Shown here piece after piece: positions 21,263 through 32,827 of a stretch of 64,000 bases of DNA. Source of the DNA: Sorghum bicolor (Eukaryota; Streptophyta; Magnoliopsida; Poales; Poaceae); NCBI RefSeq assembly GCF_000003195.3, contig NC_012871.2, forward strand, positions 4,947,997 to 5,011,996. Direction: 5' to 3'. The position numbers were made by a program, and so were the translations under genes. The notes below the pieces were generated by a model. It saw nothing but the letters and a program-made list of their open reading frames with translations. It ran no database searches and was not told the DNA's origin. Each line of letters opens with the position of its first letter. The first letter of the stretch is position 1.

Positions 21263-21595
21263 TTCTTGGAGTGCAGCAATGCAAGGTAAGCTGGAGTTTT
21301 TGGAGTTTTTAGCATGGGAGAGGAATGGACTACTATGAGTTTTTCCTCTCTGAAATAAGGATAATCCATTAACCAACTTTCATCTCCGAACGATCATGCA
21401 TGCATGTGTTTATGCTGGAAACTGCTTTTTAAGTTGTGCTGATTAGGTTGTGTTACTATACCATACTTTGTAAACTGGTTTCGTCGTGGTTAAGATGATG
21501 GTTTTAAACTACCTATTTAAGTTAATATTTGTTTGTGTTTGAGTTTATGTTTCTGAGGCCACTATATCCTTTTAGGGTTTGTCTGGTTTGTAGTT

Positions 21596-21930
21596 CACAT
21601 TTCACCTTAGACAAGTTTGACTAAATTGTTAAAGTGCTTCGTGGGAAATTAAATCTATGTAAGATTTTTTTTGTGCTTCATATGTCATAGAGTAAAAAAG
21701 TTATGACAATATTATCTTAGACATGGTAAAGTGTGGCTCCAATTTCTAACCACATTTCACCTTAGACAAGAAGTTTGGTCAAACTAATTAGCAAGTTTTT
21801 GGTTAGTAATAAACTTAGGTAATATTTTCTATAGCTCCACATGTCATAAAGTAAAAAAGGTATCGCAAGATTCTCTTATCATGGTGAAGCGTGGTTGTAA
21901 AATTTCTAGCCCCACATCTATCAAAGTTTA
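21596..21930. repeat. Two-copy direct repeat, period 155 bp
   Basis: CACATTTCACCTTAGACAAG begins both units (21596 and 21751). Inside each are a CATATGTCATAGAGTAAAAAA / CACATGTCATAAAGTAAAAAA match and a TGGTAAAGTGTGG / TGGTGAAGCGTGG match. Located in the 3' flank of the pseudo-receiver gene. Confidence 0.7.
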
Positions 21931-23865
21931 GTTGTGATAAATTATGGCACCAATGAAACAATCCCTCGGTGTAGCCTAACTGGCTACCCGTGGTTAAACT
22001 TATACACCTAACATAGTCGAGTTTGTGATTGGTGTATTTTTTGGTTAATTATTATTCAACGTGGACATTATGTATTCTTTTAAAAATAATATTATGATTC
22101 ATACACCTATACAAGTGCAAAGTAGGCATGGAAAAGATGTTTGGATGCAAAGCGCCACTAGCATCAGTTACCTTCAAGTAGCTAGCATGCTTATTTTCAT
22201 GCTTAACACTTAATTCACTTACACTTGGATCTATACGCCCCACGCAACGCTCTCCTCAAGGGCGTAGCAAGTTGGTGGCCCCTGACTCCCCCCAATCGAA
22301 GCACCTCATCTAGCATCGTTATCCTTGTATCACGGGGCAAGGATGGTTGGGGTAGGGATCTTCCCTCACTCCATCTCCCCAAGTGGTGGCTCCTAAGCTC
22401 GTGTTGAAGTCTACAAGAGGGCGATGGTCTAGCTCTAGCCTTTGTGCTACTAGGATCTGTCACCCTTGCAAATGGAGGTGACTGCTAGTAGTCGTTTGGT
22501 GGCAGCCACTCATAGTGGCGCGTGGAATACAATGGTGGCGTCGTGCGTGACATGTTTGAGCAGCAAGGTGTCGGCGATCCAGTTGTTCTAGACATGCAAC
22601 GTCGAGGTTTGCAGGGCGTGGTAGGCCAACGACATGGAGTAAGCCCAACGGTGTGGTCGTGTTAGTGGTGGACCCGTGGTCATAGTGGGTGTGGAGGTTG
22701 CACGGTGGCACGATGTCATTGATGGTGGCATCGTCATGCGAGGTGGTGCGACATTGATGTTAGCATTGTCGTATGTGGTTTGGTTGTGATTGCTACCTTT
22801 TTGTTGTGTGTTTGGTGGCATTGTCTATGTTTCATATTGTTGTGTGTTTGGGCTTTGTGGATTTGGAGGAGCATTTGTGCTTCTTTTGTGTCCTGGCAGC
22901 TAGCGGGCGGTTATGTTTAGTGCACTACTAGACTGGATGTTTTTCCTAATGGCGAGAAACTATCAAGAAATACCAGAAAACCATCAGAAAATCCTGTTTG
23001 GCAGCCGTCAGAAAACAACCAACAAAAACAACTCGACAGGAAAGATGGTGGAGGTGCCCAGGAACCTTGGGGAGATGGTGACAGAGGATTTGCCTAGGAA
23101 CGTAGCTTGTGCTTCCGCTATATCTGGATGAGTGGAAATCTCAAACAATCTATGAAAACAGAAAGGATAGTCTCCCAACCAACTGTCATGCCAAAATTTT
23201 GTAATCGGATAACGGTTGCTAAAACAAAATATTAATGACCAACAATTGGTCGCTATAAATTTCTAACGACTTATGCATCGTTCCTTATAACGTTATAGCG
23301 CTCGCCACTACAACTTATAGCGATCGATTTGAAATCGCTATAGATTGGTTGTGGTATAGTGAAGTCTGGCGCGTTGACTTATTTAGATTGTCGTTTGGAT
23401 CGTATCCATACCTTTGGCTTGCCACAACTGCTCAAGCTTCTCTGTAGTCCATTGCGTCCGATTTTCACGCCAAAAGTGTGGCGAGGCTTTTGGTCACCAA
23501 ACTTGCGGCATGGCCATGAGTGCGGTGTGGCAAAGGTGAGGTAACCAACCAAACAGAGCCATTCAATGTGCACTTTTCTATGTTTATATACATTCAGAAT
23601 TCAATCGAAAATCAAAGCTTTTCAACCACTTATTCATAGCAGCACAAACAAATAAGGGGCATTAGATAACACGCCCTTCCCATTGGAGTCGGATTGCCCT
23701 TTGTAAATGAGAAATGGATTATTTGCCAGGGCTTAATTTCAAACAAAGTTTCAACCTTATCTGCCAGCCTGAATTTGCATGCGTTATAGAGAGCCCGTGG
23801 ATTGTGTTTCAAAAATGAAAACCATTGAACCTTACAAAAAAAAAAATCCACATTTTCTCACCCAA
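21931..23865. other. Intergenic, mixed repeat debris
   Basis: 22230-22860 is GC-rich with short frames on both strands and no recognisable motif. 22922 begins CACTACTAG, and 23361 ends GTGGTATAGTG preceded by TATAGCG repeats. This could be a small CACTA-type element, but the two ends do not match beyond CACTA and no 3-bp target duplication is visible. Confidence 0.35.
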
Positions 23866-24250
23866 CTTTTACAAAAGTTTGCTTTTCCTTCTTAAACTCT
23901 AAATCCGGGTAAACCACCTTCTTAAACTTTTACGACCGTTCGTTTTACCTCCATGACCATAAGTGGTTTTTTAAAGGTGGTTTTTTTTCTTTTGTATTTA
24001 TTTATTTATTTTCACTAAATTTTTGAAAAATCATCAAATAAAATTGTAAAATAGAAAATCTAATTTTGTTGGTTTAAATTTTTTCTATAGTTTGAGATTT
24101 ATGTTTTTCTGTAATTAATTCATAGCTGCAGATTTCTATGGTTGATGAAATTTTTATGGTATACTGGTTATGGTATGCTTGAGTAGTAATAAATTCATAC
24201 TTATCGTATTATATAAAACTTAGTTATATATTTATAAATACTTTTTAACA
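23866..24250. repeat. Dispersed repeat family, copy 1
   Basis: Shares an ordered set of motifs with 54308-54790: CTTAAACTCTAAA, a TTTTATTTATTTATTTT tract, TTGAAAAATCAT, TAAAATAGAAAATCTAATTTTGTTGG-like sequence and GATGAAATTTTTATGG. Non-coding, AT-rich, present in both orientations of genes; probably a non-autonomous transposon. Confidence 0.6.
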
Positions 24251-24389
24251 AACATACACAACTAAGTTATACCGAGAGGCGAGCGGAGGTGGCGTCGGCA
24301 TCAAGGGAGGATCCGGAGGGGTCGCATCGGAGAAGAAAAGGGCAAGACGGTTGAGGAGGCCTTTTTTTAAGGAACCATATTTGCTCTTA

Positions 24390-24600
24390 GGCCTTGTTTA
24401 GTTCCCAAAAGAATTTGCAAAATTTTTCAAATTCCTCGTCACATCGAATCTTTAGACGTATGTATGGAGTATTAAATATAGTCAAAAATAAAAACTAATT
24501 ACACAGTTTGCTCGAAAATAACGAGACGAATCTTTTGAGCCTAGTTAGTCCATAATTGGACAATATTTGTCAAATATAAACGAAAGTGCTAAACAAGGCC
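24390..24600. mobile_element. Complete 211-bp MITE with GGCCTTGTTTAG termini
   Basis: Starts GGCCTTGTTTAGTTCC and ends GTGCTAAACAAGGCC, a perfect 13-bp terminal inverted match (GGCCTTGTTTAG plus the next base). Same family as 1-296 and 63936-64000. Flanks are TTA on the left and TTT on the right, so any 3-bp target duplication is imperfect. It lies about 200 bp upstream of the PPR start. Confidence 0.8.
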
Positions 24601-24639
24601 TTTTAACAACCTAAAATAGTTGCAGGCCTATTTATGGAG

Positions 24640-24720
24640 TGGGCCTTCCTCGGCTTGACATCCCGACCGTGATTAGAGATTGGACAAAGTCTGGGCCTTC
24701 GTATATACGAAGCCCAGCCC
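24640..24720 (+). promoter_or_regulatory. Candidate site II elements upstream of the PPR gene
   Basis: TGGGCC at 24640-24645 and 24692-24697, plus GCCCAGCCC at 24712-24720. Such TGGGCY boxes are common in promoters of nuclear genes for organelle proteins (established for site II/TCP-bound elements). Function here is inferred from position only. Confidence 0.4.
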
Positions 24721-24811
24721 ATTACGAGTTGAATTGACACCTCCATCAGTCCATCACTACTCTCTGCCACTGCGCATCAGCGCCGCCCCTTTCACACCGC
24801 CGGCCGGCGCC

Positions 24812-27019
24812 ATGGCCTCCCCGTCCCCGTCCCCGTCCCCGTCCCCGTCCTCTCCCACTGCCCGCCGCCGCAGACACACCATCTACCACGGCCACCGCCG
24901 CGCCTCGCCGCACCGGCCCACAGTCCGCGGCGGCCTCTTCACCGACCTCCGCTTCCCCTCCCCAATACCCCGCCCTCCCCCCTCCCCCGCCACCGCAACC
25001 GCCTTCCGCCTCCGCGACTGGGATCCACACTCGCCCTATTCCCCGTCGTCCGCTCCCTCTCCCTCCGCCTCCGCTTCCTCCTCCACATCCGCCTCCGCGC
25101 GCCGCCTCTCCCCGCTCGCGCGCTTCCTCCTCGACGCGCTCCGCCGCCACCAGCGCTGGGGCCCGCCCGTCGTCGCCGACCTCTCCAAGCTCCGCCGCGT
25201 CCCGCCGTCCCTCGTCGCCGAGGTCCTCACCGCGCGCCCGCCCCCGCCGCCGCCGCTCGCGCTCCCGTTCTTCCTCTGGGCCGGCCGCCAGAAGGGCTTC
25301 CGCCACTGCTTCCCGGCCTTCCACGCCCTCGCCTCGCTGCTCTCCGCCGCGGGGCTCCCAGCCGCGGCCGACCAGCTCCCCGACCTCATGCGCGCGCACG
25401 GCAAGCCCGTCTCCCACTCGCAGCTCACCCTCCTCGTCCGCCTCCACACCGCCGCGCGGCGCCCCCTCCGCGCTCTCCACGCGCTCCGCCGCTTCCGCCA
25501 CGAGTTCGACGTCCAGCCGCAGGTCCACGCGTGCAACCGCGTCCTTGGCGCGCTGGCTGCTGCGGGCCACGTGGAGGACGCGCTCAAGCTGTTCGATGAA
25601 ATGTCGGAGGGTGGCGTGCAGCCTATCCCAGTGACGTTTGCCATCGTGGTTCGTGCACTAGCACACGCAGGGATGACTGATAGGCTTCTGGAAATGATTG
25701 GAAGGATGCGGAACGAGGTGTGCCGGCCTGATGTCTTTGTGTACACTGCGCTGGTGAAGACAATGGTGCGGAGGGGGTATATGGATGGCTGCATCAGGGT
25801 GTGGGAGGAAATGGAGAAGGATGGGGTGGAGCCAGACACAATGGCGTATGCTACAATGGTTGGGGGGTTCTGCAACACCGGGATGGTGGAGGAAGCAGCA
25901 GAATTGTTCAAGGAGATGAGGAGCAAGGGGTTACTGGTGGACAGGTCAGTGTATGCATCGCTCATTGATGGGTACGTTGCTGCTGGGAGGGTTGGCGATG
26001 GGTGTAGGTTGTTGAAGGAATTAGTTGATGCTGGCTACCGTGCTGACCTGGGGATATATAACACACTTATTAGTGGACTGTGTGGCATAGGTAGGGAGGA
26101 TAAGGCTCATAACTTATTTCGGATTGTTCTTCAGGAGGAGCTTATGCCAAGTTCTGATACTGTTTCACCGTTGCTAGCTCGTTATGCCGAAAAGGGTGAA
26201 ATGGTTACATTTTTTGGATTGGTCAACAAACTGGCAGAGCTGGGTTTGCCTGTTATTGAAATGTTAGTAGATTTTATGAAGCTCTTTGCAGGAAAGGATG
26301 GTAGGGAATTGAAGGCTATGGAAGTGTTTGATGCGTTGAAAGAAAAACAGTATTGTAGTGTCGGCATTTATAACATTCTTATTGAAAATCTGCTGAAGAT
26401 CAAGGATAGGAAGAAATCACTTTTGCTGTTTGAAGAAATGCAAAGTTCAGTTAATTTTAAACCAGATTCATGTACATATAGTCATATGATCCCATGTTTC
26501 ATGGATGAAGGAAATGTCGAAGAGGCCTGCTCATGCTACAACACCGTGATGAAGGAAAATTGGATACCAAGTATGTCAGCCTACTGTGCTCTTGTGAAAG
26601 GGCTTTGCAAGATGGGGGAGATCAACGCAGCCATATCACTTGTTAAAGATTGTCTTGGAAATGTAGAAAATGGGCCAACTGAATTTAAATACACCTTGAC
26701 TATTCTCGAAGCCTGCAGATCAAAAAGCCCAGAGAAAGTCATTAATGTGGTGAATGAGATGATTGAAGTAGGCTGTTCAATGGAAGAAATTGTCTATTCT
26801 GCCATCATATATGGTTTCTGCAAGTATGCAAGTTCAACTGAGGCGAGGCAGGTGTTCACTATCATGAGAGATCGAAATATCTTATCGGAAGCCAATTTTA
26901 TTGTCTACGAGGACATGCTGAATGAGCACTTGAAGAAGGCCACTGCAGACTTGGTGATATCTGGATTGAAGTTTTTTGACCTTGAGTCAAAATTGAAATG
27001 GAGAAGCAGAATTGATTGA
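24812..27019 (+). CDS. P-class pentatricopeptide repeat protein, At4g20740-like
   Basis: Single-exon ORF of 735 aa. Residues 1-60 are Ser/Pro/Arg-rich without acidic residues, consistent with an organelle transit peptide. About 11-13 P-type 35-aa PPR motifs follow, for example VFVYTALVKTMVRRGYMDGC and LGIYNTLISGLCGIGREDKA, each ending near a Pro-Asp turn. The C-terminus ADLVISGLKFFDLESKLK resembles the Arabidopsis At4g20740 group as I know it. PPR proteins bind single-stranded organellar RNA; this class lacks E or DYW editing domains. An upstream in-frame ATG at 24680 would add 44 aa. I prefer 24812 because of its GCGCCATGGC context and because the transit-like sequence starts there. The first 770 bp are very GC-rich, the rest AT-rich. 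Confidence 0.9.
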   Translation: MASPSPSPSPSPSSPTARRRRHTIYHGHRRASPHRPTVRGGLFTDLRFPSPIPRPPPSPATATAFRLRDWDPHSPYSPSSAPSPSASASSSTSASARRLSPLARFLLDALRRHQRWGPPVVADLSKLRRVPPSLVAEVLTARPPPPPPLALPFFLWAGRQKGFRHCFPAFHALASLLSAAGLPAAADQLPDLMRAHGKPVSHSQLTLLVRLHTAARRPLRALHALRRFRHEFDVQPQVHACNRVLGALAAAGHVEDALKLFDEMSEGGVQPIPVTFAIVVRALAHAGMTDRLLEMIGRMRNEVCRPDVFVYTALVKTMVRRGYMDGCIRVWEEMEKDGVEPDTMAYATMVGGFCNTGMVEEAAELFKEMRSKGLLVDRSVYASLIDGYVAAGRVGDGCRLLKELVDAGYRADLGIYNTLISGLCGIGREDKAHNLFRIVLQEELMPSSDTVSPLLARYAEKGEMVTFFGLVNKLAELGLPVIEMLVDFMKLFAGKDGRELKAMEVFDALKEKQYCSVGIYNILIENLLKIKDRKKSLLLFEEMQSSVNFKPDSCTYSHMIPCFMDEGNVEEACSCYNTVMKENWIPSMSAYCALVKGLCKMGEINAAISLVKDCLGNVENGPTEFKYTLTILEACRSKSPEKVINVVNEMIEVGCSMEEIVYSAIIYGFCKYASSTEARQVFTIMRDRNILSEANFIVYEDMLNEHLKKATADLVISGLKFFDLESKLKWRSRID
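24821..24853 (+). repeat. In-frame CCGTCC hexanucleotide repeat in the PPR transit peptide
   Basis: About five CCGTCC units encode alternating Ser-Pro right after the start codon. Copy-number changes would keep the frame and only alter the length of the low-complexity leader. Confidence 0.85.
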
Positions 27020-28424
27020 AGAAACATTTATGCAGTTACTCGGTACAATCTTCTTCTCTTTACTTCAGATTTCAAATTTAACCGTTGGATACGCATGTAT
27101 GTTATTAACTTAAAGTGTTTGCAAGTGTTTATATGCTTCCCCAATGGAAAAGGAATGAATCTTGAAGCAAACTCAAGTGTCAGCCTAATTGTGGTTATGG
27201 GTACATTACTCACTTCAGCTTTGGGACCCATGTCCCTAGCTCATTATCAGCTACATGAACTGTCAATTCGTTGTCATGATCCTCACATCTGGTTTCTCCC
27301 TGTGTTTGTGTCTGTCGGGGGTGGGGGGGTATCTTATTTGATTCAGTGGGCCACGGCACCGTTGTACCAAGCTTGCCTTCCAGGCCACAGAACCTCTCAA
27401 CGTTTGGCAGGATGACTCCTTTGTAGTTGTGACCCTGTTATCTATTCCATGTGACGAAGTGGCAATATTATTGGAGTCTGTTAGAAAAGATGCCAAACAT
27501 AAAAGGCTTTGGTTGGAATGAGTTCACATTGAGGATTCTCATGGGCAATATCTATGGACTTAGCCCAAAGAGTGTAAATGTGTCAGGTATTGGTTGGGAA
27601 GTTCGCTGCAATACGAGGTGCCAGCAATGACATCCCACTTAACCTAGTTGAGACATGGGGGCTGGGGAGTTATTATGGGGGAGGAAGGCGAGACCGCAAA
27701 AGAAGGGGAATTTTGGGCAGGTGTTAGGGCATTGATAGTTCTTGCCTCTGTGAATGGACTTCTCATCTGGCCTTAGAGGGCCTGAAAACTTGTGACTAGT
27801 CTGGCCAAAGGAGCACTTAGGCATTTCAAGGGTGCTTTGGGATCCTATCTCTCTCTCTCTCTCTCTCTCCAGGAAAGCATAGTAGTATTTGTCTGAAGAG
27901 TTTTTTTATTTTTGTGAAATAATATGATACATCATGTGATTTTAATGTTGCACTGTTTAGGAGGTAGAACCATTCAACTGCCTGTCTGTTCTCTTTATGG
28001 AAATTCATAAACCTGCTTATACCAGAATTCTTTGCAAGGAGCATGATGTGGCTAACTATAGTTGATGTCTGTATATTTATTTGCTCCTAGTTATGAGCTA
28101 TTTGTATTTCATTCATAACACTTTTCTCAAGCTGATCTTCGTGATATAATCCAAGTCCTGGTGCAATGTTACTTAATAGAAAAAAGAACAATTAACTCTG
28201 CATTTATTTAAGAGATACCCTCTGTTTGATGTGGCATTTCTTATTGTTATTGATTTTAGTTTTTTATAAGGTAGAAAAGCTGAACTAATAAACTTAATAA
28301 TTCATCAAGAAAACCGATTTTGTATGTGTTTGAAACATTTTTAATTTAAAAAAATCTGATTTTATTGGATCAATTATAGCTGCCTCATCTTTGTTTGGAG
28401 CTTCATCTTGTCACTAATTTAGTC

Positions 28425-28463
<39 letters not shown>

Positions 28464-31400
28464 AAACAGTTCTGTTATGGCCTTCTGGGCATCTTGTCTT
28501 TAATAAATTTTATAATTATTGTTTCATGCATTCGCTAGAACCACCTTTGGAAACCGTGGGGGCATCACAGATGAAAATACTGGAATTCAAATATAGGGGC
28601 ACCACTAACCTTTGTATTGCGTGAACTACCATTCATCCTCAACCTCTTTCAGGATGCTGTTTGCCCTGAAAAGGAAGTCTTTCAGGATGCTTATGGTAGC
28701 GTTCGAAATATACTGGCAACATCAGGGCTTGGTCCTTCATTTTTCTGGCGAGGTTGAAATTGCAAAGGAGGGACATGAATTAAATCCATTTGGTAACATT
28801 CGCACAAAGGTATAACCTACAAACTTAATCAATGTTCAGTAATTGTAAGCATTGTTACAGTTCTTCATTCCCACATCGAGTAAATTTATGTCAGGTTGCT
28901 TGTTACAACAATCTCATCAGCTGGACGATGTGAAAGATCAATTCTGGCTGGTTGACACTTGACAGCAAAGCGGGATCCATGTCGTGCAACCTACAAGATC
29001 GATGCAGAGGTAATCTGCAATTTTCTGAAGAGACCCAGAACCTATATCTGTAGATGTGTCTTGTTTGAGATCTTTTACCCCTTGAAATGACTGAAGAACA
29101 CAAACGACATGATCGGATGTACTACTGCAACAGTAGCTATAGCTTTTTGTGCTTGTTTTGTACAGTGATTGGTCATCATGCCCAATGTTTGTAGTCAGTC
29201 AAGCGGCTTATAACTCATTCTTTTATACAATCTATGTAAAAGAATGAGCTTTGCTTGCCCTCATCATATGTAACAGTTGACATGCCATTATTGATAGATA
29301 ACCTTGCATGCTTGGTGACACCAATTCAATACTAAACGTCTGCCATGTTCTCTCACATAAGTGTGATTTATGTGCCCATTTTGGAGTGGAGGTTGGAGCC
29401 AATCCACTGCATGCAGGACATGGGCACAACTGTTGTCACATAGCGTTAGGTATAACCGTTAATGCATCCTGATGCTGATGGGTTCCTGCTGTGCATGTTT
29501 GCTTACATTCCTCTTGATTGTTTGCCAATAATTTGCGACATGGGCGTTGTGATGCGAGTTGTTGATCGTTAGCGGGACCCCTGGGTGACAAGTGTAAACC
29601 GTAATGGAGTTGTTCCCTGCCTCTTTGTTTTATTTAATTAATTTTACCTTTTGGATGGCATTTGGTGACAGGGTGATGCTGGCTTCCCCTGTGCGTGGTC
29701 TCTGGTTTGATGTCGGTTTCCACTGGCCAGATGGATGCAACCGATTGGGTGTAGCTTTAGAAGCAATACTGCATGGCTGGCTACCGGTGATGAGGACCTT
29801 GTGAGGTTGATCTATCCTTGTAGGTCCGTTCATTCATAAGCATATCATTTCCCTGCAGAGAAGATATCATCAGGCTGTCAGCTAACGCAGGGCAAGTAGC
29901 TATCATCATGCCAAAAGCAGAGAATGGAGGTTACGTAACAGGATCCTGCTGCCACAGTCATTGTGTCTGGTGGACTAATATCTCCCCAATGCAAAACTTG
30001 GATTCAGGTTAAAATATTTCTGAAATTTGGGTGACCTCTCTGAACCACGAAACTTCTGGAGTGCAACTAGTCCGAGTCCAGCTGCTAAACCATTCCAACG
30101 AGATCATCTGGCTGAACCATTTCTGAAATTTGGATGACCTCTGTCAACCACGAAATTTGGCCAAGCAGTATATATGCATGGAAGACAAAACTAGTGAAGT
30201 GATAAAACTTTAAGCTGATTAGCCCACTTGACAAAGTATGGCTACCACTTGATTGTGAAGACAATTATGCTTCACCTAGCTAATTAAGGCGTACCAGACA
30301 CAAGGTGTGGCTTTTGGCTTTTTGTAAATACAAATGACGTCCTTGGACGTGAAATATTTCCATTAGCAAAATAAAGGCCGTTTGTTTTGAGGTTCAACAG
30401 TGGCTATTTAAGGAGCTTAACCTACAAGGCTTCAGTGGACAAGGTAGGGACAATATTTTTTTTTCCTCCTTTAGAACATTGCAGGAGAGCTACATGTCAT
30501 TTCGTTTAAATTTAAAGAAGAATAAAGTTCTGTTAGGTTACAAGACTTTTTGAATCTTAGAGCCTAGTGTCATCCTTCTTTTCAGATAAAGGAAGCTTTA
30601 TCGTCCCAAATACTATGAAATGAGATTAGCGATGAGCCGATGCAACCGATCGTCGTATTTCTAAATAAACAGTTGATCTGATGGCTCGATCAGCTTTGGT
30701 CATCACGTCCATCCATCAGCGTCAGGCTTACTGGCAGGCAAGGACTAAGCGTGCACTACTGATTGCCGCAAAGCTAGAAGATTTACTTACTAACCTGGAA
30801 TGTTCTTGCTTGCTTGACCAGGCTACATGTATATATATGCTCGCTACGGATGAATGTCGTAAACGCAAGGATCGATGGAGCATGGGGAAAAAGGTCAGGT
30901 TCCAATATAGGGAAAAGTCAGGCATGCATTGCATGTTCCCATGACATTATATTGTAAGGTGTTGGACTCTCGTGTCACGATGCATGAAAGCAACGTCAAA
31001 CTCAAGAGGCCGGCCCACATGTCGTACAGAAATACCTGTAAAGTTTGCATCTTAGAATATGCTTGTAATCGTTTTGAAAAAATAAGTGGAAGAAAGGTAG
31101 TGCTTCAAACAAACATGTCTTCATCATGCTGCATACGAGAGTGCCACTGCACACTGATGATGGTATATTATACCTAGGACTCTTGGTAACTAATGCTAAA
31201 TTACCATTAAAACGTGAAGGTTCATAAGGAACATATAATTAAACTCTGGTACAAATCTGAAAAATGTTTTTAAAGAACACTACTGAATTTAAGGAACAAA
31301 TGCAACCTGGAATAATTCTTAAATTCAGAAATAACAAACCCTTATAATTCGCTGGCCTTTTCTCTCAATACAGTATTCTTTTTCTCTTTGAATTTGATAA

Positions 31401-32549
31401 AAAAATATTAATAAAAAAACGTGCATGAGCAATCAATTTACTTGACTTGGACGATCGATTAAGACGCTACACAAATAATGGCAAGTCTAGAGTTATTGTA
31501 GCCGTATGCAGTACGTGAGCTACCGTTGCCACAATAATTAATTTTGTGCAGCAATCTTTTTATCAATCAGTGTTTGGATCTCCTCTCCATACATTTATAT
31601 CTTTGTTTATCTGCACTACCAATCTGTCACGGATCTCCTTCACATGCCACTGATGAGAGGAGGAGGACTGGCATGCATTATGGGGATATTAAGAGCACAC
31701 CCAACTTTCGGCTATAGTAGAAAGGGACAGAGAATCTAATGTTGTACACGCCAATCAACCGACTAATCAATCGATCTCAATTGTGTTTAATTATTAGGTC
31801 CTCTATTTAATTCAAAATGGCCAAGTTTTATGTGTGTGTGGCATTAATTAAATTAGTGGTGGTGTACTAGCTGATAGTGAAAGGAAAAAGGTGCAAATAT
31901 TTTCAGGTAGTTACATTCATACACACACAATCACATATATATGCAGGCGGCGTGTAGTACAGGTATATATATAGTGCAAAGCTAGAAATTGCTTGACATC
32001 ACAAAAGTGTGCATGCAAATATATATAGTTGGTGTATATATTTAATTTCTTCATGGTGTTTGTTCAAAAGAAATACTCCTTCAATTCATTGGCTAATGAT
32101 CAGTTCTTCAGTTGTCAATTGAATATCCTTCCTGCTTGCATGATCAGTACGTGACGATCTCCATATCCATACTATTCCAAATGATGATAGCATGTACATA
32201 TAGCTTCTTCAGAACAAGCCAATACACAAATGAACCACTGCTCACAAAACCTGCAAATCATATGGGCGATCGAGAAGCAAGGAAAGTAGATGGGGAAGCT
32301 AGTCATAATGCATATCAACATTGCAAGGCAAGAAGAAGGGATTCGAATTCGAATTCGAAATTGAAAAGTATCTAGCTACCTGTTCAATTCACCTTCAGTT
32401 CTTGAATTGTCGATTCGGTCCTCCCCAATTGAAGCTTTCTGCCACATCATTGGAACTGAACTCCAAGTTGAAATTATAGAAAAGCAATAAGGAATCAATC
32501 TGTACTGAGAAATTTACGAATTGAATTACCCTTGAACCTAATTAACGCT
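27020..32549. other. 3' flank of the PPR gene and long intergenic region, no supported gene
   Basis: Only short frames, no protein motifs or coherent exon chains. Contains CT microsatellites at 27848-27869 and 28429-28462, and a two-copy direct repeat (TTTCTGAAATTTGG near 30018 and 30121, followed by TGACCTCT and AACCACGAAA). An EcoRI-like ATTCGAATTCGAATTCG tract lies near 32341. The GCCAAAGGAG at 27804 resembles part of miR399 but has no hairpin. Confidence 0.5.
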
Positions 32550-32715
32550 GGCCCAGTATCTGATGTGCATCCACGAGCAGATGAAACTGCACAGCATGAT
32601 CTGATCGTTGATTTGTTGGGCCATCATGCTGTTAGCCTGTGACCAACTAGCAAATAAACCTCACCTCATCAGATCATGCTGGCAGCTTCAGCTACTAGAG
32701 GATGCACCACAACAT
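32550..32715 (-). ncRNA. MIR167: MIR167 precursor (miR167 family microRNA)
   Basis: Read on the minus strand, 32690-32670 is a perfect 21-nt miR167 of the type ending in CUG (it starts TGAAGCTGCC). After a loop of about 66 nt, 32603-32580 contains the partner strand, with GATCATGCTGTGCAG followed by TTTCATC. The two arms pair at all 21 miRNA positions with one G-U and one bulged base on the star side, and give 2-nt 3' overhangs. The stem extends outward, GTGCATCC pairing with GGATGCAC. miR167 is known to target ARF6/ARF8-class auxin response factor mRNAs. The precursor follows a CT-rich leader and a TATA box on the same strand, so it is an independent Pol II unit. Expression cannot be judged from sequence. 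Confidence 0.93.
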
Positions 32716-32717
32716 TT

Positions 32718-32783
32718 AGAGAGAGAGAGAGAGAGCGAGAGAGGAGAGAGGAGAGAGCGAGAGAGAGAGAGAGAGAGAGAGAG
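32718..32783. repeat. GA/CT microsatellite in the pri-miR167 leader
   Basis: Interrupted GAGAGA tract (CT on the transcribed minus strand) just upstream of the miR167 hairpin and downstream of the TATA box, so it should lie in the primary transcript. Confidence 0.85.
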
Positions 32784-32816
32784 GGATGCGAGGAGGAAGA
32801 AGGGTGAGATGGGTAG

Positions 32817-32827
32817 CATATATAGCC
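32817..32827 (-). promoter_or_regulatory. Candidate TATA box of MIR167
   Basis: On the minus strand CTATATATGC sits about 125 bp upstream of the miRNA and about 35 bp before the CCTTCTTCCTCC leader, suggesting transcription starts near 32790. Position-based inference. Confidence 0.5.

Noticed and set aside
20684..21376. 230-aa minus-strand ORF over the last exon of the pseudo-receiver gene
   Set aside because: Antisense shadow of a repetitive coding exon; it mirrors the internal duplication and has no recognised motif.
22922..23361. Possible complete small CACTA element
   Set aside because: Both ends show CACTA-like bases, but the termini do not match beyond five bases and no 3-bp target duplication is visible; kept only as a comment in the intergenic entry.
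24746..25965. Long minus-strand ORFs (274 and 309 aa) antisense to the PPR gene
   Set aside because: GC-rich shadow frames of a well-supported PPR coding sequence; no domain and no splice logic of their own.
27795..27825. GCCAAAGGAG string resembling miR399
   Set aside because: Only about 10 bases match, and no pairing arm exists within several hundred bases on either side.
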